A stretch of 55,492 nt of DNA from Bacteroidaceae bacterium (GCA_017560945.1 JAFZDY010000045.1:1-55492); one strand, 5' to 3'; positions 34,701 through 43,222 are shown, numbered from the stretch's first letter. The notes: a model not told the origin generated them from the sequence alone. Numbers and translations are program-made.

Positions 34701-34844
34701 CGTGGTGGTATGGGTGAAATGCCTGGTGGTATGATGCCTGGCGGTATGATGCCTGGTATGATGGGCGGTGGAATGCCTGCTGGTGGCGGCTTCGGCGGCG
34801 GCATGGGCGGCTTCGGTGGCGGTATGGGCGGAATGCGCTTCTAA
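31791..34844 (+). CDS. Large outer-membrane beta-barrel protein (TonB-receptor-like, CarboxypepD_reg + OMP_b-brl)
   Basis: Exported 1017-residue outer-membrane protein. It has a signal peptide (about 1-20), a carboxypeptidase-regulatory-like beta domain (about 25-105; VSGLVQDKKTAEPVMQATV), a plug-like region (about 130-215; SMLEELVKKLPGAQVDENGQITINGKK) and a long Asn/Ser/Tyr-rich barrel (about 225-970). The tail (about 975-1017) is a Gly/Met-rich low-complexity run (GGMMPGGMMPGMMGGGMPAG) ending in MRF; a Gly-rich patch also occurs near residue 287. I see no SusD partner, so a Sus-type glycan importer is unlikely. A 24-nt in-frame duplication (33429-33476) encodes EFGQIVYD/EFGQIVYA. Ligand unknown. 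Confidence 0.87.
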   Translation: MKKLLSLLIVCVCASAMSFAQEKNVVVSGLVQDKKTAEPVMQATVQLLTVKDSTFVAGNVSDEDGRFALPSVASGSYLLKISYTGYTTMWKSLSVNKSTDMGILALEQDAVLLKQATVTAQLAEVQVVEDTVMYNAGAYRVPPGSMLEELVKKLPGAQVDENGQITINGKKVSKFMMNGKEFFSGDQETAMKNVPVEMIDRLKVYDRQSDLARVTGIDDGNEETVIDMQVKPGMAKGWFGNTDLGYGTEDRYSARLMLNHFDDVAQTSILGGANNVGGRGFPGGAGGFMGGGGGGGLRSNKNAGFNFAMERDNIEFGGDIRYTHNDSDNKTITSSETFLQSGSSYSNSRSNSMSCSGNWNINFRLEWTPDLYTNIIFRPTITFSRSNSFSESNSATFNQDPYEYTSDPLRDAHNAEVWAENDPRVNLNDSKSNSDTDNLNASGTLQVNRRLSDEGRNLTFVGTYSYGDSESKSVSASNVDYISTGSKDIRNRYNVTPGKNWNYNLQFTYSEPIMEDTYLQFIYSFSESYTLNDRSTYDFSPVPLRNEFGQIVYDEFGQIVYANNEQYVDYMNDGFPMTPEDYKSYLDKEQSQYQERYNYNHEGQAMLRVNRDNYQFNAGFTVLPQTTKMDYKYLGKDTILKRTVVNFTPNIRFRYNWDKQTRVEMTYRGRSSQPNMTDMLDITDDTNPLNITQGNPGLKPSFNHNMSANFNTYNMDKQRSIFGNIGGSLTQNNVSSKVTYDPATGGRITRPENINGNWSANGSFGFNTALPNKHFTVSTNTNASYNNSVQYFSQIGVTPNGESVKNATRSINAGEQLRGTYRNDWENGWGLEVTLSGNLNYQHAENDMQPERNMDTYMYSYGGSTNVNFPWNMTLSTDMSMNSRRGYSDPNMNTDELIWNAQIAQALFNGAATLSLQFYDILHEQSNISRTINASMRRDSESNAINSYCMVHFIYRLNIFGDGRNAFRRNRGGMGEMPGGMMPGGMMPGMMGGGMPAGGGFGGGMGGFGGGMGGMRF

Positions 34845-34884
34845 TACCTACCAAAATTATAAAAAAGGAGTATTATAAAAAAAT

Positions 34885-34925
34885 GAGGACTGCACTTTAC
34901 TCAAGGTGCGGTCCTCTTTTTTTTC
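34885..34925 (+). terminator. Terminator of the outer-membrane protein gene
   Basis: GAGGACTGCACTT (34885-34897) pairs with AAGGTGCGGTCCTC (34903-34916), followed by nine or more T with one C. Confidence 0.92.
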
Positions 34926-35420
34926 TTTCTATCCTTCTTTTTCCCCTTTCTTACTTATCCTTTCTTCTTTTTCTCTTCTCTTCTCTTCTCTAATCTAATC
35001 TTAAAGTATTCTCCTTCTAAGTTAACGCGGTGAGATCTAAGAACGATATACAACTCCTTCCTCAAATCATGTGCATTCGCGTGTTTGCTATCAAGTGAGC
35101 AATAGTAATTAGATTCTATGTGTGACCGATAGGTTAGGGGAATTGCTATATATGTAGCTTCGTATTCAATCCTTTTTTATAATGAATGAGCAGAGTTTAT
35201 CTAATATGAGGTGTAATCATTATTTTTAGTAATCATAATAGGAAATTATAATAAAACATACCTGTGGATTATCTCAGTATTGATGTGTGACTCTTATACT
35301 GATATAGGTCGGGATAATCTTTAACGATTGTCATTGGTTGCTTTCAGTCTTATTTGTATGTGAGATTGATCGAGTTATTCTTCGTCATTAATTTCTTATT
35401 TTCGTATCGTTATAATATAA
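34926..35420. other. About 500-nt region without recognisable genes
   Basis: AT-rich sequence beginning with a pyrimidine tract that contains four perfect TTCTC units (34971-34990) followed by two TAATC units. No ORF of note, tRNA or promoter pair was recognised. It lies between two terminators pointing toward each other, so it is probably untranscribed. Confidence 0.5.
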
Positions 35421-35422
35421 AA

Positions 35423-35452
35423 CTTGCTTACTCCGTTGTTGGAGTAAGCAAG
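35423..35452 (-). terminator. Terminator downstream of the DUF4831 gene
   Basis: Perfect 12-bp stem CTTGCTTACTCC/GGAGTAAGCAAG with a 6-nt loop; on the minus strand followed by TTTTATATT. Confidence 0.8.
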
Positions 35453-35538
35453 AATAGAATACATGATTTTGATAAATATTCTTATGTCAAATCTGTAGCT
35501 AAATGTGAATGTTTGTAGCTGAGTCGTTTGGGTTTATA

Positions 35539-36606
35539 TTATTCTCGTTCAATCTTTCGAACGGCGCCAGTTACAGGGTCGAATGATATTCGTGTTGTAG
35601 CACCTTTGTTGAAAAGGTCAACGGCAAGTACATCAGTGTTGCCATATTGTCCTACAGATAACTCTTCCTCGTAGAATACCTCTTTATTATTATATATCTT
35701 CAGCAATGCTTTTCCTGGTGTATTGTAAACCACACCTTGTGGTCCTTTCACCTTTTTGGCTTTCTTGTCTACAATGGGTTGGGGAAGGTCAGTTATGTCC
35801 TTTATGCTGTAGTAGATGGGGGCTCCACTCAAGTCATCTGCATCGACCACTCCCAATTTACTTGAGAAACGGAAAAGGACATTTTTTTCAATATCTATGC
35901 TGTCAGGAGATAGAACGAAGGTTCTTTTTTCTTTTTGTGTACTTGTTTTTCCTTTGAACATGGCAACAAGTGCATTTTCTTGTTCGTCAAGGTTGGCAAG
36001 AATTATTTTTAGTGCTTCTCCATCTTTGGGCATATTGTCTATTTGTCCACGTAAAATGGCATTACGGCTTTCTCGGATATTGTAAATCTCTTTGGCTACG
36101 AGTTCTGCCATCTTTGCAGTTGATGTAGCAGACAGAATCTCTTCGCTCAAGAAATCTTTAGGATTTATATCTTTTTCCTTTGGGGTATCATCGTTGGAAG
36201 GTGTATAAGGCTTTTGCGATACAGGTTGGTTGATAGATAACAATACTCCCTCTTCTGATAATTCCACAAGCGAGGCTATACTCTTGTCCTTTAACTTTAT
36301 GGTATATCCCTTTTGTGGATCTCGTGTTCCTACTGTTTTTATGGTCATGCCTTTGATGTTCCATATAGTATATGGTGAATTGGAAATACCTTGTACACGG
36401 AGGAACTTGTTGGCATAGTCGCTAAATTCTCCAGGAATATATTCTTCCTTCTCTGCTTCCAATGAAATTTCTATTAACGTGCGAGGTAGGAAATAGGTAA
36501 CTCCTTCTGCATTTATTCCTGGGGTGGTGTTGTAGCCACTCACTTCCGTTTGTGCAATGCCGTTCAGGCTTGCAAGCATACTTAGTATTAAGAACCCTTT
36601 CTTCAT
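35539..36606 (-). CDS. DUF4831 family exported protein
   Basis: Bacteroidales-specific protein of unknown function, 355 residues. It has a signal peptide (about 1-19; LNGIAQ), the family-like opening GVTYFLPRTLIEISLEAEKEEYIPGEFSDYA split over residues 36-66, and a C-terminal beta-rich region ending in DPVTGAVRKIERE. No enzymatic motif is visible. It lies 28 nt after nnr, but a -7 box in the last nnr codons suggests it also has its own promoter. Known homologues occur in many gut Bacteroidales; I know of no assigned function. Confidence 0.8.
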   Translation of the reverse strand: MKKGFLILSMLASLNGIAQTEVSGYNTTPGINAEGVTYFLPRTLIEISLEAEKEEYIPGEFSDYANKFLRVQGISNSPYTIWNIKGMTIKTVGTRDPQKGYTIKLKDKSIASLVELSEEGVLLSINQPVSQKPYTPSNDDTPKEKDINPKDFLSEEILSATSTAKMAELVAKEIYNIRESRNAILRGQIDNMPKDGEALKIILANLDEQENALVAMFKGKTSTQKEKRTFVLSPDSIDIEKNVLFRFSSKLGVVDADDLSGAPIYYSIKDITDLPQPIVDKKAKKVKGPQGVVYNTPGKALLKIYNNKEVFYEEELSVGQYGNTDVLAVDLFNKGATTRISFDPVTGAVRKIERE

Positions 36607-36634
36607 ATGATTCCTTATATGTTGTTGTCTAAAT

Positions 36635-38185
36635 TTAGTAACACTTTAATTCCTTGTTGCTGCAAAGATAGTCATTCTTTTTTAATTGTTTCCACACGAG
36701 TGGCAATTTCTCTATAATGTCACTTGCAATCATTCCGTTTTCTCCCTTCTCTTCTGCTGCGAGGTCACCAGCTGCACCATGGATGTATGTGCCAATAATC
36801 GCTGCATTTTCAGGAGAATAGCCTTGTGCCATGAGTGCTAATAATACACCAGTCAGTACGTCGCCACTTCCTGCTGTGCCCATACCGGGATTTCCTGTGG
36901 GGTTGAATCGGCAAACTCCGTCGGAGGTGATAACGGCTGTCCATGCTCCTTTTAGAATGATGTTCACCTGCATCCGTTCAGCCAACTCCTGTGCGCGTAT
37001 CAGTCGTTCGTAGCCGTTGGCACAGTGTCCTATCAATCGTTCCATTTCCTTGGGATGAGGTGTGAGTATACTATGCTTAGGTACGAGGGGTAGCCACGTT
37101 TTGTTGTTTGCCAAAATGTTTAGCGCATCGGCATCCAATATGATGGGAGAGATGCTTGTCTCCAATTGTTCATGCAAGGCATTTTCTGTATCTTCGTGTT
37201 GTCCAATGCCTGGTCCTATAGCCACTGCGTTATAAATCTGGGTATTTAGCGGCATGGCAAAGTGGTGTTCATGTTCATCGTGGTGAACCATAGCCTCAGG
37301 AATCGCAGTTTGCAATATCGAATTGTTGCACTTTGGCGCATGTACAGTCAATAATCCTACTCCGCTTCTCATGCATGAGCGAGCAGCTAACACTGAAGAT
37401 CCTGCCATGCCGTACGAGCCTGCAATTAACAATGCATGTCCATAAGTGCCCTTGTGAGAGAATTCATTGCGTGTCTTGAGCATAGGGCGCACCAAGTCCA
37501 TGTTGGTTACGTAATATTTGCTAACTGCTTCGTCTAAACCTTGTTGACTCAGGCGAATGTCCAAGCAGAACCATTCGCCTAAATACTTTTGGTTTTCAGG
37601 GAAGAAGAAGGCCAACTTTGGTAGTTGGAGAGTTAGTGTAGTGTCTGCTTTGATGATGTTTTCGCCTATGTTGTAACTGTTGTCTTCACACATTAGCCCC
37701 GAAGGCACGTCAATAGATATTACCATTGCTGGCGAGGCATTGATGTATTTGACTACTGCAGCAAATCCTCCGTCCAATGCCTTGCTCAAGCCTGATCCGA
37801 ATAAACCATCAATTACTATGTCGCTCTTCAACAAGGGTACAGGGGCAAAGTGTGAAGTTACCTCAGTAAATTGTATTTCGGGATAATCCAACAATCGTTC
37901 GGCATTTGTTTGACAATCGTCTGACAAATGTCCTTTCGGGTTGAACAAATATACTTCCAACTTATGGCCATGACCAGTAAGTAGGCGTGCTACAGCCAAT
38001 GCGTCTCCTCCATTATTGCCAGGTCCGGCAAATATTTTGAAAGTACGTGGCTGTTGAAACATGTGTGTAATTGCATTAGCCAGTGCTGTTGCGGCACGTT
38101 CCATTAGGTCGATGGGCGATATGTTTTCCTCTTCGACAGTACGCTTGTCGAGACCCCTTATTTGCAATGTTGTCAATAATTTCAT
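36635..38185 (-). CDS. nnr: Bifunctional NAD(P)H-hydrate epimerase / dehydratase
   Basis: Repairs hydrated NAD(P)H: the N-terminal YjeF_N half (about 1-210) epimerises R/S-NAD(P)HX, and the C-terminal carbohydrate-kinase-like half (about 225-500) dehydrates S-NAD(P)HX using ADP. Visible motifs are FAGPGNNGGDALAVARLL, SIDVPSGL, HKGTYGHALLIAGSYGMAGS, LTPHPKEMERL and GNPGMGTAGSGDVL. I start at the ATG at 38185 (MKLLTTLQIRGLDKRT), the family N-terminus. An upstream in-frame ATG at 38323 would add 46 hydrophobic, non-conserved residues and cross a TACTTTTA box at 38217-38210. The DUF4831 gene follows. Confidence 0.92.
   Translation of the reverse strand: MKLLTTLQIRGLDKRTVEEENISPIDLMERAATALANAITHMFQQPRTFKIFAGPGNNGGDALAVARLLTGHGHKLEVYLFNPKGHLSDDCQTNAERLLDYPEIQFTEVTSHFAPVPLLKSDIVIDGLFGSGLSKALDGGFAAVVKYINASPAMVISIDVPSGLMCEDNSYNIGENIIKADTTLTLQLPKLAFFFPENQKYLGEWFCLDIRLSQQGLDEAVSKYYVTNMDLVRPMLKTRNEFSHKGTYGHALLIAGSYGMAGSSVLAARSCMRSGVGLLTVHAPKCNNSILQTAIPEAMVHHDEHEHHFAMPLNTQIYNAVAIGPGIGQHEDTENALHEQLETSISPIILDADALNILANNKTWLPLVPKHSILTPHPKEMERLIGHCANGYERLIRAQELAERMQVNIILKGAWTAVITSDGVCRFNPTGNPGMGTAGSGDVLTGVLLALMAQGYSPENAAIIGTYIHGAAGDLAAEEKGENGMIASDIIEKLPLVWKQLKKNDYLCSNKELKCY
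36663..36670 (-). promoter_or_regulatory. DUF4831 gene -7 box inside the nnr 3' end
   Basis: TATCTTTG on the minus strand, overlapping nnr codons for Asp-Tyr-Leu-Cys, about 57 nt before the DUF4831 start. Confidence 0.5.
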
Positions 38186-38248
38186 AAAATATCTATCAAT
38201 GATGATGTAAAAGTAGTGATTTTCTGGTAAAATATGAAAGAAAAGTAC

Positions 38249-38256
38249 TAAATTTG
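38249..38256 (+). promoter_or_regulatory. Possible adk -7 box
   Basis: TAAATTTG matches TAnnTTTG, 85 nt before adk; no convincing -33 box. Confidence 0.35.
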
Positions 38257-38340
38257 TGCCAATTTTCCTAAAAAGGTTTTTCTTTGTGCGGAAAATGGTG
38301 GCAAAATGAATGTATAGATACAATTTAATAGTAAAAAGAA

Positions 38341-38916
38341 ATGCTTAATATCGTAATTTTTGGAGCACCAGGTTCTGGTAAAGGAACACAGAGTGCACGT
38401 ATTGTAGAAAAGTACGGATTGAATCACATCTCAACTGGTGATGTGTTGCGTGCCGAGATTAAAAATGGTACAGAGTTGGGTAAAATAGCCAAAGGATACA
38501 TCGACCAGGGACAACTGATTCCTGATGCATTGATGATAGATATATTGGCCAGTGTATTTGATTCATTCGTCGACAGTAAAGGTGTGATTTTTGACGGATT
38601 CCCCCGCACCATCGCTCAAGCTGAGGCATTGAAGGTGATGTTGGCTGAACGTGGACAAGAGGTTTCTATTATGCTCGACTTGGAAGTTCCTGAAGATGAA
38701 CTGATGACTCGCCTTATCAAGCGTGGACAAGAGAGCGGACGTGCTGATGATAACGAAGAAACTATCAAGAAACGTTTGGTAGTTTATCATTCACAGACTG
38801 CTCCCCTTATTGATTGGTATAAGGCTGATGGAAAATACTGCCATATCAATGGATTGGGTACGATGGAAGGTATCTTTGCAGAGATTTCCGAAGCAATCGA
38901 TAAGGTAGTAGGCTAA
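38341..38916 (+). CDS. adk: Adenylate kinase
   Basis: Interconverts ATP+AMP and 2 ADP. The 191 residues include the P-loop GAPGSGKGTQS (7-17), DGFPRTIAQAEAL (AMP-binding region) and a short lid (GQESGRADDNEETIKKRL). The lid lacks the extended zinc-type insert of 214-residue enzymes, so this is the short bacterial form. obgE follows after 66 nt containing a hairpin and T run. Confidence 0.96.
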   Translation: MLNIVIFGAPGSGKGTQSARIVEKYGLNHISTGDVLRAEIKNGTELGKIAKGYIDQGQLIPDALMIDILASVFDSFVDSKGVIFDGFPRTIAQAEALKVMLAERGQEVSIMLDLEVPEDELMTRLIKRGQESGRADDNEETIKKRLVVYHSQTAPLIDWYKADGKYCHINGLGTMEGIFAEISEAIDKVVG

Positions 38917-38926
38917 TGTTTTATAG

Positions 38927-38976
38927 GCATGGTTTGCTCCATATTGAGGGGTGACCATGCTTGAAATCTTTTTTTT
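38927..38976 (+). terminator. Hairpin plus T run between adk and obgE
   Basis: GCATGGT (38927-38933) pairs with ACCATGC (38954-38960), with possible inner CTCC/GGGG pairing, followed by an eight-T run at 38969-38976. It ends 7 nt before the obgE start, so it may be a partial terminator or attenuator rather than a full stop. Confidence 0.5.
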
Positions 38977-38982
38977 GATAAT

Positions 38983-40161
38983 ATGGCAGAAAGTAACTTT
39001 GTAGACTATGTAAAGATATACTGCCGCTCGGGAAAGGGCGGACGAGGTTCTATGCACATGCATCGCGCCAAGTATGTTCCCAATGGTGGACCTGATGGTG
39101 GTGATGGTGGACGGGGAGGTGATGTCATCCTGCGAGGTAATCGTAACTACTGGACACTGCTGCATTTGAAATACGATCGTCACGTATTTGCCGGACACGG
39201 AGGTAATGGCTCAAAATGTAAAAGCTTTGGTAAGGACGGTGAAGATAAAATCATAGATGTTCCTTGTGGTACAGTGGTTTACAATGCCGAGACTGGTCAG
39301 TATATTTGTGATGTTACAGAGCACGACCAGATGGTTACCTTGTTGAAAGGCGGACGTGGAGGATTGGGTAATTGGCATTTCCGTACAGCCACGCGTCAAG
39401 CACCACGTTTTGCGCAACCAGGAGAGCCTATGCAAGAACTTACTGTCATCATGGAGTTGAAACTCTTGGCTGACGTGGGTTTGGTGGGCTTCCCCAATGC
39501 AGGTAAGTCAACTTTACTTTCTGCTGTCTCTTCCGCTCGTCCCAAAATTGCGAACTATCCCTTTACTACTTTAGAACCCAATTTGGGTATTGTGCCTTAT
39601 CGTGAGGGTAAGTCTTTTGTTATGGCTGACATACCTGGTATTATTGAGGGAGCAAGTGAAGGTAAAGGGCTAGGACTTCGTTTCTTACGCCATATTGAAC
39701 GAAATTCATTGTTGCTTTTTATGGTTCCTGGGGATGCTGACGACATTCGACGTGAATACGAAATATTACTGAATGAATTAGCAACTTTCAATCCCGACAT
39801 GATGGACAAACAACGTATTTTGGCCATCACAAAAAGTGACATGTTGGATGAAGAACTTATCCAAATGTTGAGCGAACATTTGCCCGAGGATGTACCTCAC
39901 GTGTTCATCTCATCACTTACAGGACAAGGTATTTCGCAATTGAAAGACCTCTTGTGGACTGCTCTCAATAGCGAGAGTAACAAGTTGGCAGGCATTGTAC
40001 GTGATGATAAGTTGGTACATCGTCCCAAGGATATGAATAAACTGGCTCAGGAACTTCGTGAAATGGGAGAAGACGAAGAAATCGAGTTTGTCGATGATTG
40101 GGAAGACGAGGAAGAAGAGTGGGAGGAGTTGGACGACTTTGAATACGACGAAGAAGAGTAA
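38983..40161 (+). CDS. obgE: GTPase ObgE/CgtA
   Basis: Essential ribosome-assembly and stress GTPase. The 392 residues have the Gly-rich Obg fold (about 1-158; [25 protein letters not shown]) and a G domain with G1 [10 protein letters not shown]2 PFTTLEP, G3 DIPG and G4 TKSD (about 160-325). A C-terminal acidic tail ([22 protein letters not shown] region, about 365-392) follows. The acidic tail is typical of Bacteroidetes Obg. pgeF follows closely. Confidence 0.96.
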   Translation: MAESNFVDYVKIYCRSGKGGRGSMHMHRAKYVPNGGPDGGDGGRGGDVILRGNRNYWTLLHLKYDRHVFAGHGGNGSKCKSFGKDGEDKIIDVPCGTVVYNAETGQYICDVTEHDQMVTLLKGGRGGLGNWHFRTATRQAPRFAQPGEPMQELTVIMELKLLADVGLVGFPNAGKSTLLSAVSSARPKIANYPFTTLEPNLGIVPYREGKSFVMADIPGIIEGASEGKGLGLRFLRHIERNSLLLFMVPGDADDIRREYEILLNELATFNPDMMDKQRILAITKSDMLDEELIQMLSEHLPEDVPHVFISSLTGQGISQLKDLLWTALNSESNKLAGIVRDDKLVHRPKDMNKLAQELREMGEDEEIEFVDDWEDEEEEWEELDDFEYDEEE

Positions 40162-40188
40162 ATTTACCATTCAATTCATTCTTGTCCC

Positions 40189-40962
40189 TTGAATTATTTG
40201 CACTATCACATTTCCGATGAGATAATCGCCTTCAGTACCTGTCGTAGTGGAGGTGTTAGTAAGGGAAATTATGCATCCTTCAATTGTACTCACTATTGTG
40301 GTGACGAGCCTGAATATGTGCTTGCTAATCGCAGTCGTTTGTGCGGTGAGTGGAATATACCTACCGATCGTTTGGTTCTTCCACGTCAAGTACATGATAC
40401 CAAAGTGGTAGTTGTGGATGAACTCTTTATGAGTAAGACTTTGATTCAGCGGGATGAAATACTTGATGGAGTGGATGCCCTCATCTCACCTTTGCCCAAT
40501 GTGTGTTTGGCAATTTCTACAGCAGATTGTATACCTGTTCTTCTGTATGATACAAAGTTGCGTGTGGTGGGTGCTATTCATGCAGGGTGGCGTGGTACAG
40601 TGGCTCGTATAGTTTCTGATGTCCTTGCTCAAATGAAGATACTGTATGGAACTCAAGGTGAAGATGTTCGTGCAGTTATAGGTCCTGGTATATCATTGGA
40701 TGCTTTCGAAGTTGGTGACGAGGTCTATGATTCTTTTTGTAAAGCAGGCTTCCCTATGGAACAGATCTCTCGTCGTTATGAAAAGTGGCATATTGATTTG
40801 TGGGAGGCAAACCGCCTTCAGCTATTGGAGGGTGGATTGTTACCCAATGCAATTGAGGTGGCAGGAATTTGCACTTACCAACATTTTGAGCGCTTCTTCT
40901 CAGCTCGCCGTTTAGGGATACATTCGGGTCGTATACTAACTGCTATCATGAGACGGAACTGA
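40189..40962 (+). CDS. pgeF: Peptidoglycan editing factor PgeF (YfiH/laccase-domain)
   Basis: Multicopper-laccase-fold (PF02578) amidase-type enzyme that in E. coli removes L-Ser-containing muropeptide precursors; relatives also show purine-nucleoside activity. The 257 residues include ISTADCIPVLLYD, GAIHAGWRGTV and IGPGISLDAFEVG, which carry the conserved Cys/His metal ligands. The only start codons between the in-frame obgE stop and the conserved region are TTG (40189 or 40198); I use 40189, 27 nt after obgE. No ATG start is available. Confidence 0.9.
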   Translation: MNYLHYHISDEIIAFSTCRSGGVSKGNYASFNCTHYCGDEPEYVLANRSRLCGEWNIPTDRLVLPRQVHDTKVVVVDELFMSKTLIQRDEILDGVDALISPLPNVCLAISTADCIPVLLYDTKLRVVGAIHAGWRGTVARIVSDVLAQMKILYGTQGEDVRAVIGPGISLDAFEVGDEVYDSFCKAGFPMEQISRRYEKWHIDLWEANRLQLLEGGLLPNAIEVAGICTYQHFERFFSARRLGIHSGRILTAIMRRN

Positions 40963-41029
40963 TAATGTACTCCTGTTATATTCATATTATAAGTAATTGT
41001 AAAAACTCTCTTTAAATCCAATAAACGAT

Positions 41030-41212
41030 ATGGACGATATTTCTAAAACCATTTTGCAGGGTATTACTTTCAAAGGCGCCTCTTCTCGCCCAAAGGAAGA
41101 AAAAGTTAAAACTAAAGCCAAAAAGAAGGCTTACATTACTGGAGCCCATGGATCTGGTGCTGCAAAAATGAAAGCAGAGTTCAGAAGAAAACGAGCAAAC
41201 CGACATAAGTAA
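41030..41212 (+). CDS. Small basic conserved-type protein (60 aa), unknown function
   Basis: Sixty residues, very Lys/Arg-rich in two patches (SSRPKEEKVKTKAKKKAY and MKAEFRRKRANRHK) around a short Gly/Ala segment (TGAHGSGAAKMK). No signal peptide. The composition suggests binding to RNA or another acidic partner. It lies 67 nt after pgeF on the same strand and before a bidirectional terminator, so it may end the adk-obgE-pgeF transcript. I do not recognise a named family. Confidence 0.65.
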   Translation: MDDISKTILQGITFKGASSRPKEEKVKTKAKKKAYITGAHGSGAAKMKAEFRRKRANRHK

Positions 41213-41280
41213 AAATAAGGATACTTCAATTCTCGAAATTTAAATAATTCATTAGAGAATTGTAGATTGATTCATAATAC

Positions 41281-41315
41281 AGAAGGGGCTGAATACAAGC
41301 GATTCAGCCCCTTCT
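41281..41315. terminator. Bidirectional terminator between convergent genes
   Basis: Perfect 14-bp stem AGAAGGGGCTGAAT (41281-41294)/ATTCAGCCCCTTCT (41302-41315) between the 60-aa gene and the SLC13 gene, which face each other. A second weaker hairpin CAATTCTC/GAGAATTG lies at 41227-41262. Confidence 0.8.
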
Positions 41316-41339
41316 ATGTATGCAATAAAATGTTCAAAT

Positions 41340-43208
41340 TTAATAAGGGAACAGTAACGGAAGTACTATAACCATTACTATTGCCATAATAATCTGCAGA
41401 GGGAGACCAACTTTTGCATAGTCCATAAAAGTATATTGTCCAGCAGGCATTACCAACGCATTAGGTGGTGTACTGAATGGTGAAGCGAAACACATACTGG
41501 CTGCAACGGTAACAGCAAATAAGAACGGGTAGGGACTTACACCCACCTGTATGGCTGATGCCATGGCTATAGGTGCCATCAAGACTGCAGTAGCAGTGTT
41601 ACTAATGAACATAGTCATTAAAGAAGTGGTGAAATAAATTCCTGCCAATAGAGCAGTAGGGCCGAAACTACCCAATCCACTTACCAAACTACTTGAAATG
41701 TATTCGCTTACACCCGTTTTCTCCAAAGCTAAGGACATTGGCATCATTGCTGCTATGAGTACGATACTTTCCCAATTGATGGTTTTATAGGCAGCCTCTA
41801 CGTTGCGGAAACAGCCGGTGAGCACCATCAATAGACCTGCTATCATCACGGCTGTTACAGGAGCCACGGGTATAAAGTCGAACATCATCATTGCAATCAT
41901 CAATACCATGATGAAGGCTGCCAACGGAGCCTTGTAGTCCAATGTTACTTTAGCTGCTTCAGCCAAGGGTTGACCCAATACCACCCAGTCTTCATCTTCG
42001 TTGCTTAAACGAGCGATATTTGCCCATGTACCCTGTACGAGTAATACATCACCATAGTTCATACGTATGTCCTTCAAACCATGTAACATATATTCTCCTT
42101 TGCGACGAATACCCAATACGTTGATGTTGTATTTCTGTCTGAAATTGGTATCTATCAAAGTGCTATGTATCAACTTAGACGAGGGCATAAGCACAATCTC
42201 CGCCATACCAATGTCGTAGAAATCCAACACACCACGGTCGCCCTGTGTCTTCAGTTGACTGTCGTCCAAGAAAAGCATTTGGTAATCGTTGGCAAAGTGT
42301 TCAGCCTTTTCACGAGCACCCATCAAATATAGAATGTCACCTTCTTCCAACGGTGTAGAAGGATCAGCCATATTTTGACTTACACTCTTCATTAACTTCG
42401 TACGACGACTTTGATTTTCACGACGGATTTCAAAGATGGTGACACCAAAACGGCGATGCACATCCAGTTCAGCAGCAGTTTTTCCTATCAACGTAGAGTT
42501 GGATGTCACTTGCAAACGATTCAAGTTGTTGACCAACTGATACTCGTTTACCAAATCGCTCAATGACTTATTCTTATGTCCATCGGCATTCTCCTTCTTT
42601 TGCTTTCCAGAAAGGAACCATTTGGTCAATGGCAATAGCACCAATACACCTACTGCTACACAGACAAGTCCTACTGGAGTGAAAGAGAAGAATTTCAATG
42701 GTTCATATCCGGCTGAGGTAAGAGCATCTTGAATCACAAGGTTAGGCGGTGTACCAATGAGGGTCATCATACCTCCCATGCTACTGGCAAAAGCCAAAGG
42801 CATGAGCAAACGACTGACATTGGCCCCTGCTCCAGCGGCCATACTTACTACGATAGGAAGCATCAGTGCTACCGTACCCGTATTACTTACAAAGGCACCT
42901 ATGGCAGCAGTGCCTATCATTACCAATAGGAACAGACGAAGTTCGCTTCGTCCTGCCAGTTTCAATAGACTTCCACCGATGATTTTGGCCAATCCTGTTT
43001 GAAAGATGGCTCCACCTACGACAAACAGGCCCACCATCATGATGACTGTGGAATTGGAGAAACCAGACAAAGCTTCAGTGGGTGTCAATATGTTAAAAGC
43101 AAGCAATAGCACCAAAGCGCACAGTGCCACCAAGTCGGAGCGGACACGGCCGCTCACAAAGCCTATCACTGATAGGGCAAGAATAATTAGAGTTGTTATC
43201 ACAATCAA
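41340..43208 (-). CDS. SLC13-family anion permease with RCK_C (TrkA-C) domains
   Basis: Inner-membrane transporter of the SLC13/DASS type with two cytoplasmic TrkA-C domains between membrane halves (about 215-295 and 300-390). Relatives move sulfate, dicarboxylates or other anions with Na+. The 622 residues have the paired signature regions SNTGTVALMLPIV (N half) and SNTATAVLMAPIA (C half), each followed by a GTPPN/TPPNALVMPAG loop. There is no ATG at the N-terminus: the start is TTG at 43208 or GTG at 43202. The substrate is not deducible. Confidence 0.88.
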   Translation of the reverse strand: MIVITTLIILALSVIGFVSGRVRSDLVALCALVLLLAFNILTPTEALSGFSNSTVIMMVGLFVVGGAIFQTGLAKIIGGSLLKLAGRSELRLFLLVMIGTAAIGAFVSNTGTVALMLPIVVSMAAGAGANVSRLLMPLAFASSMGGMMTLIGTPPNLVIQDALTSAGYEPLKFFSFTPVGLVCVAVGVLVLLPLTKWFLSGKQKKENADGHKNKSLSDLVNEYQLVNNLNRLQVTSNSTLIGKTAAELDVHRRFGVTIFEIRRENQSRRTKLMKSVSQNMADPSTPLEEGDILYLMGAREKAEHFANDYQMLFLDDSQLKTQGDRGVLDFYDIGMAEIVLMPSSKLIHSTLIDTNFRQKYNINVLGIRRKGEYMLHGLKDIRMNYGDVLLVQGTWANIARLSNEDEDWVVLGQPLAEAAKVTLDYKAPLAAFIMVLMIAMMMFDFIPVAPVTAVMIAGLLMVLTGCFRNVEAAYKTINWESIVLIAAMMPMSLALEKTGVSEYISSSLVSGLGSFGPTALLAGIYFTTSLMTMFISNTATAVLMAPIAMASAIQVGVSPYPFLFAVTVAASMCFASPFSTPPNALVMPAGQYTFMDYAKVGLPLQIIMAIVMVIVLPLLFPY

Positions 43209-43222
43209 TAAGTTTAAACAAA

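Noticed and set aside
36635-38323. nnr starting at 38323
   Set aside because: The extra 46 residues are hydrophobic and not part of the YjeF_N family; the conserved N-terminus begins at 38185.
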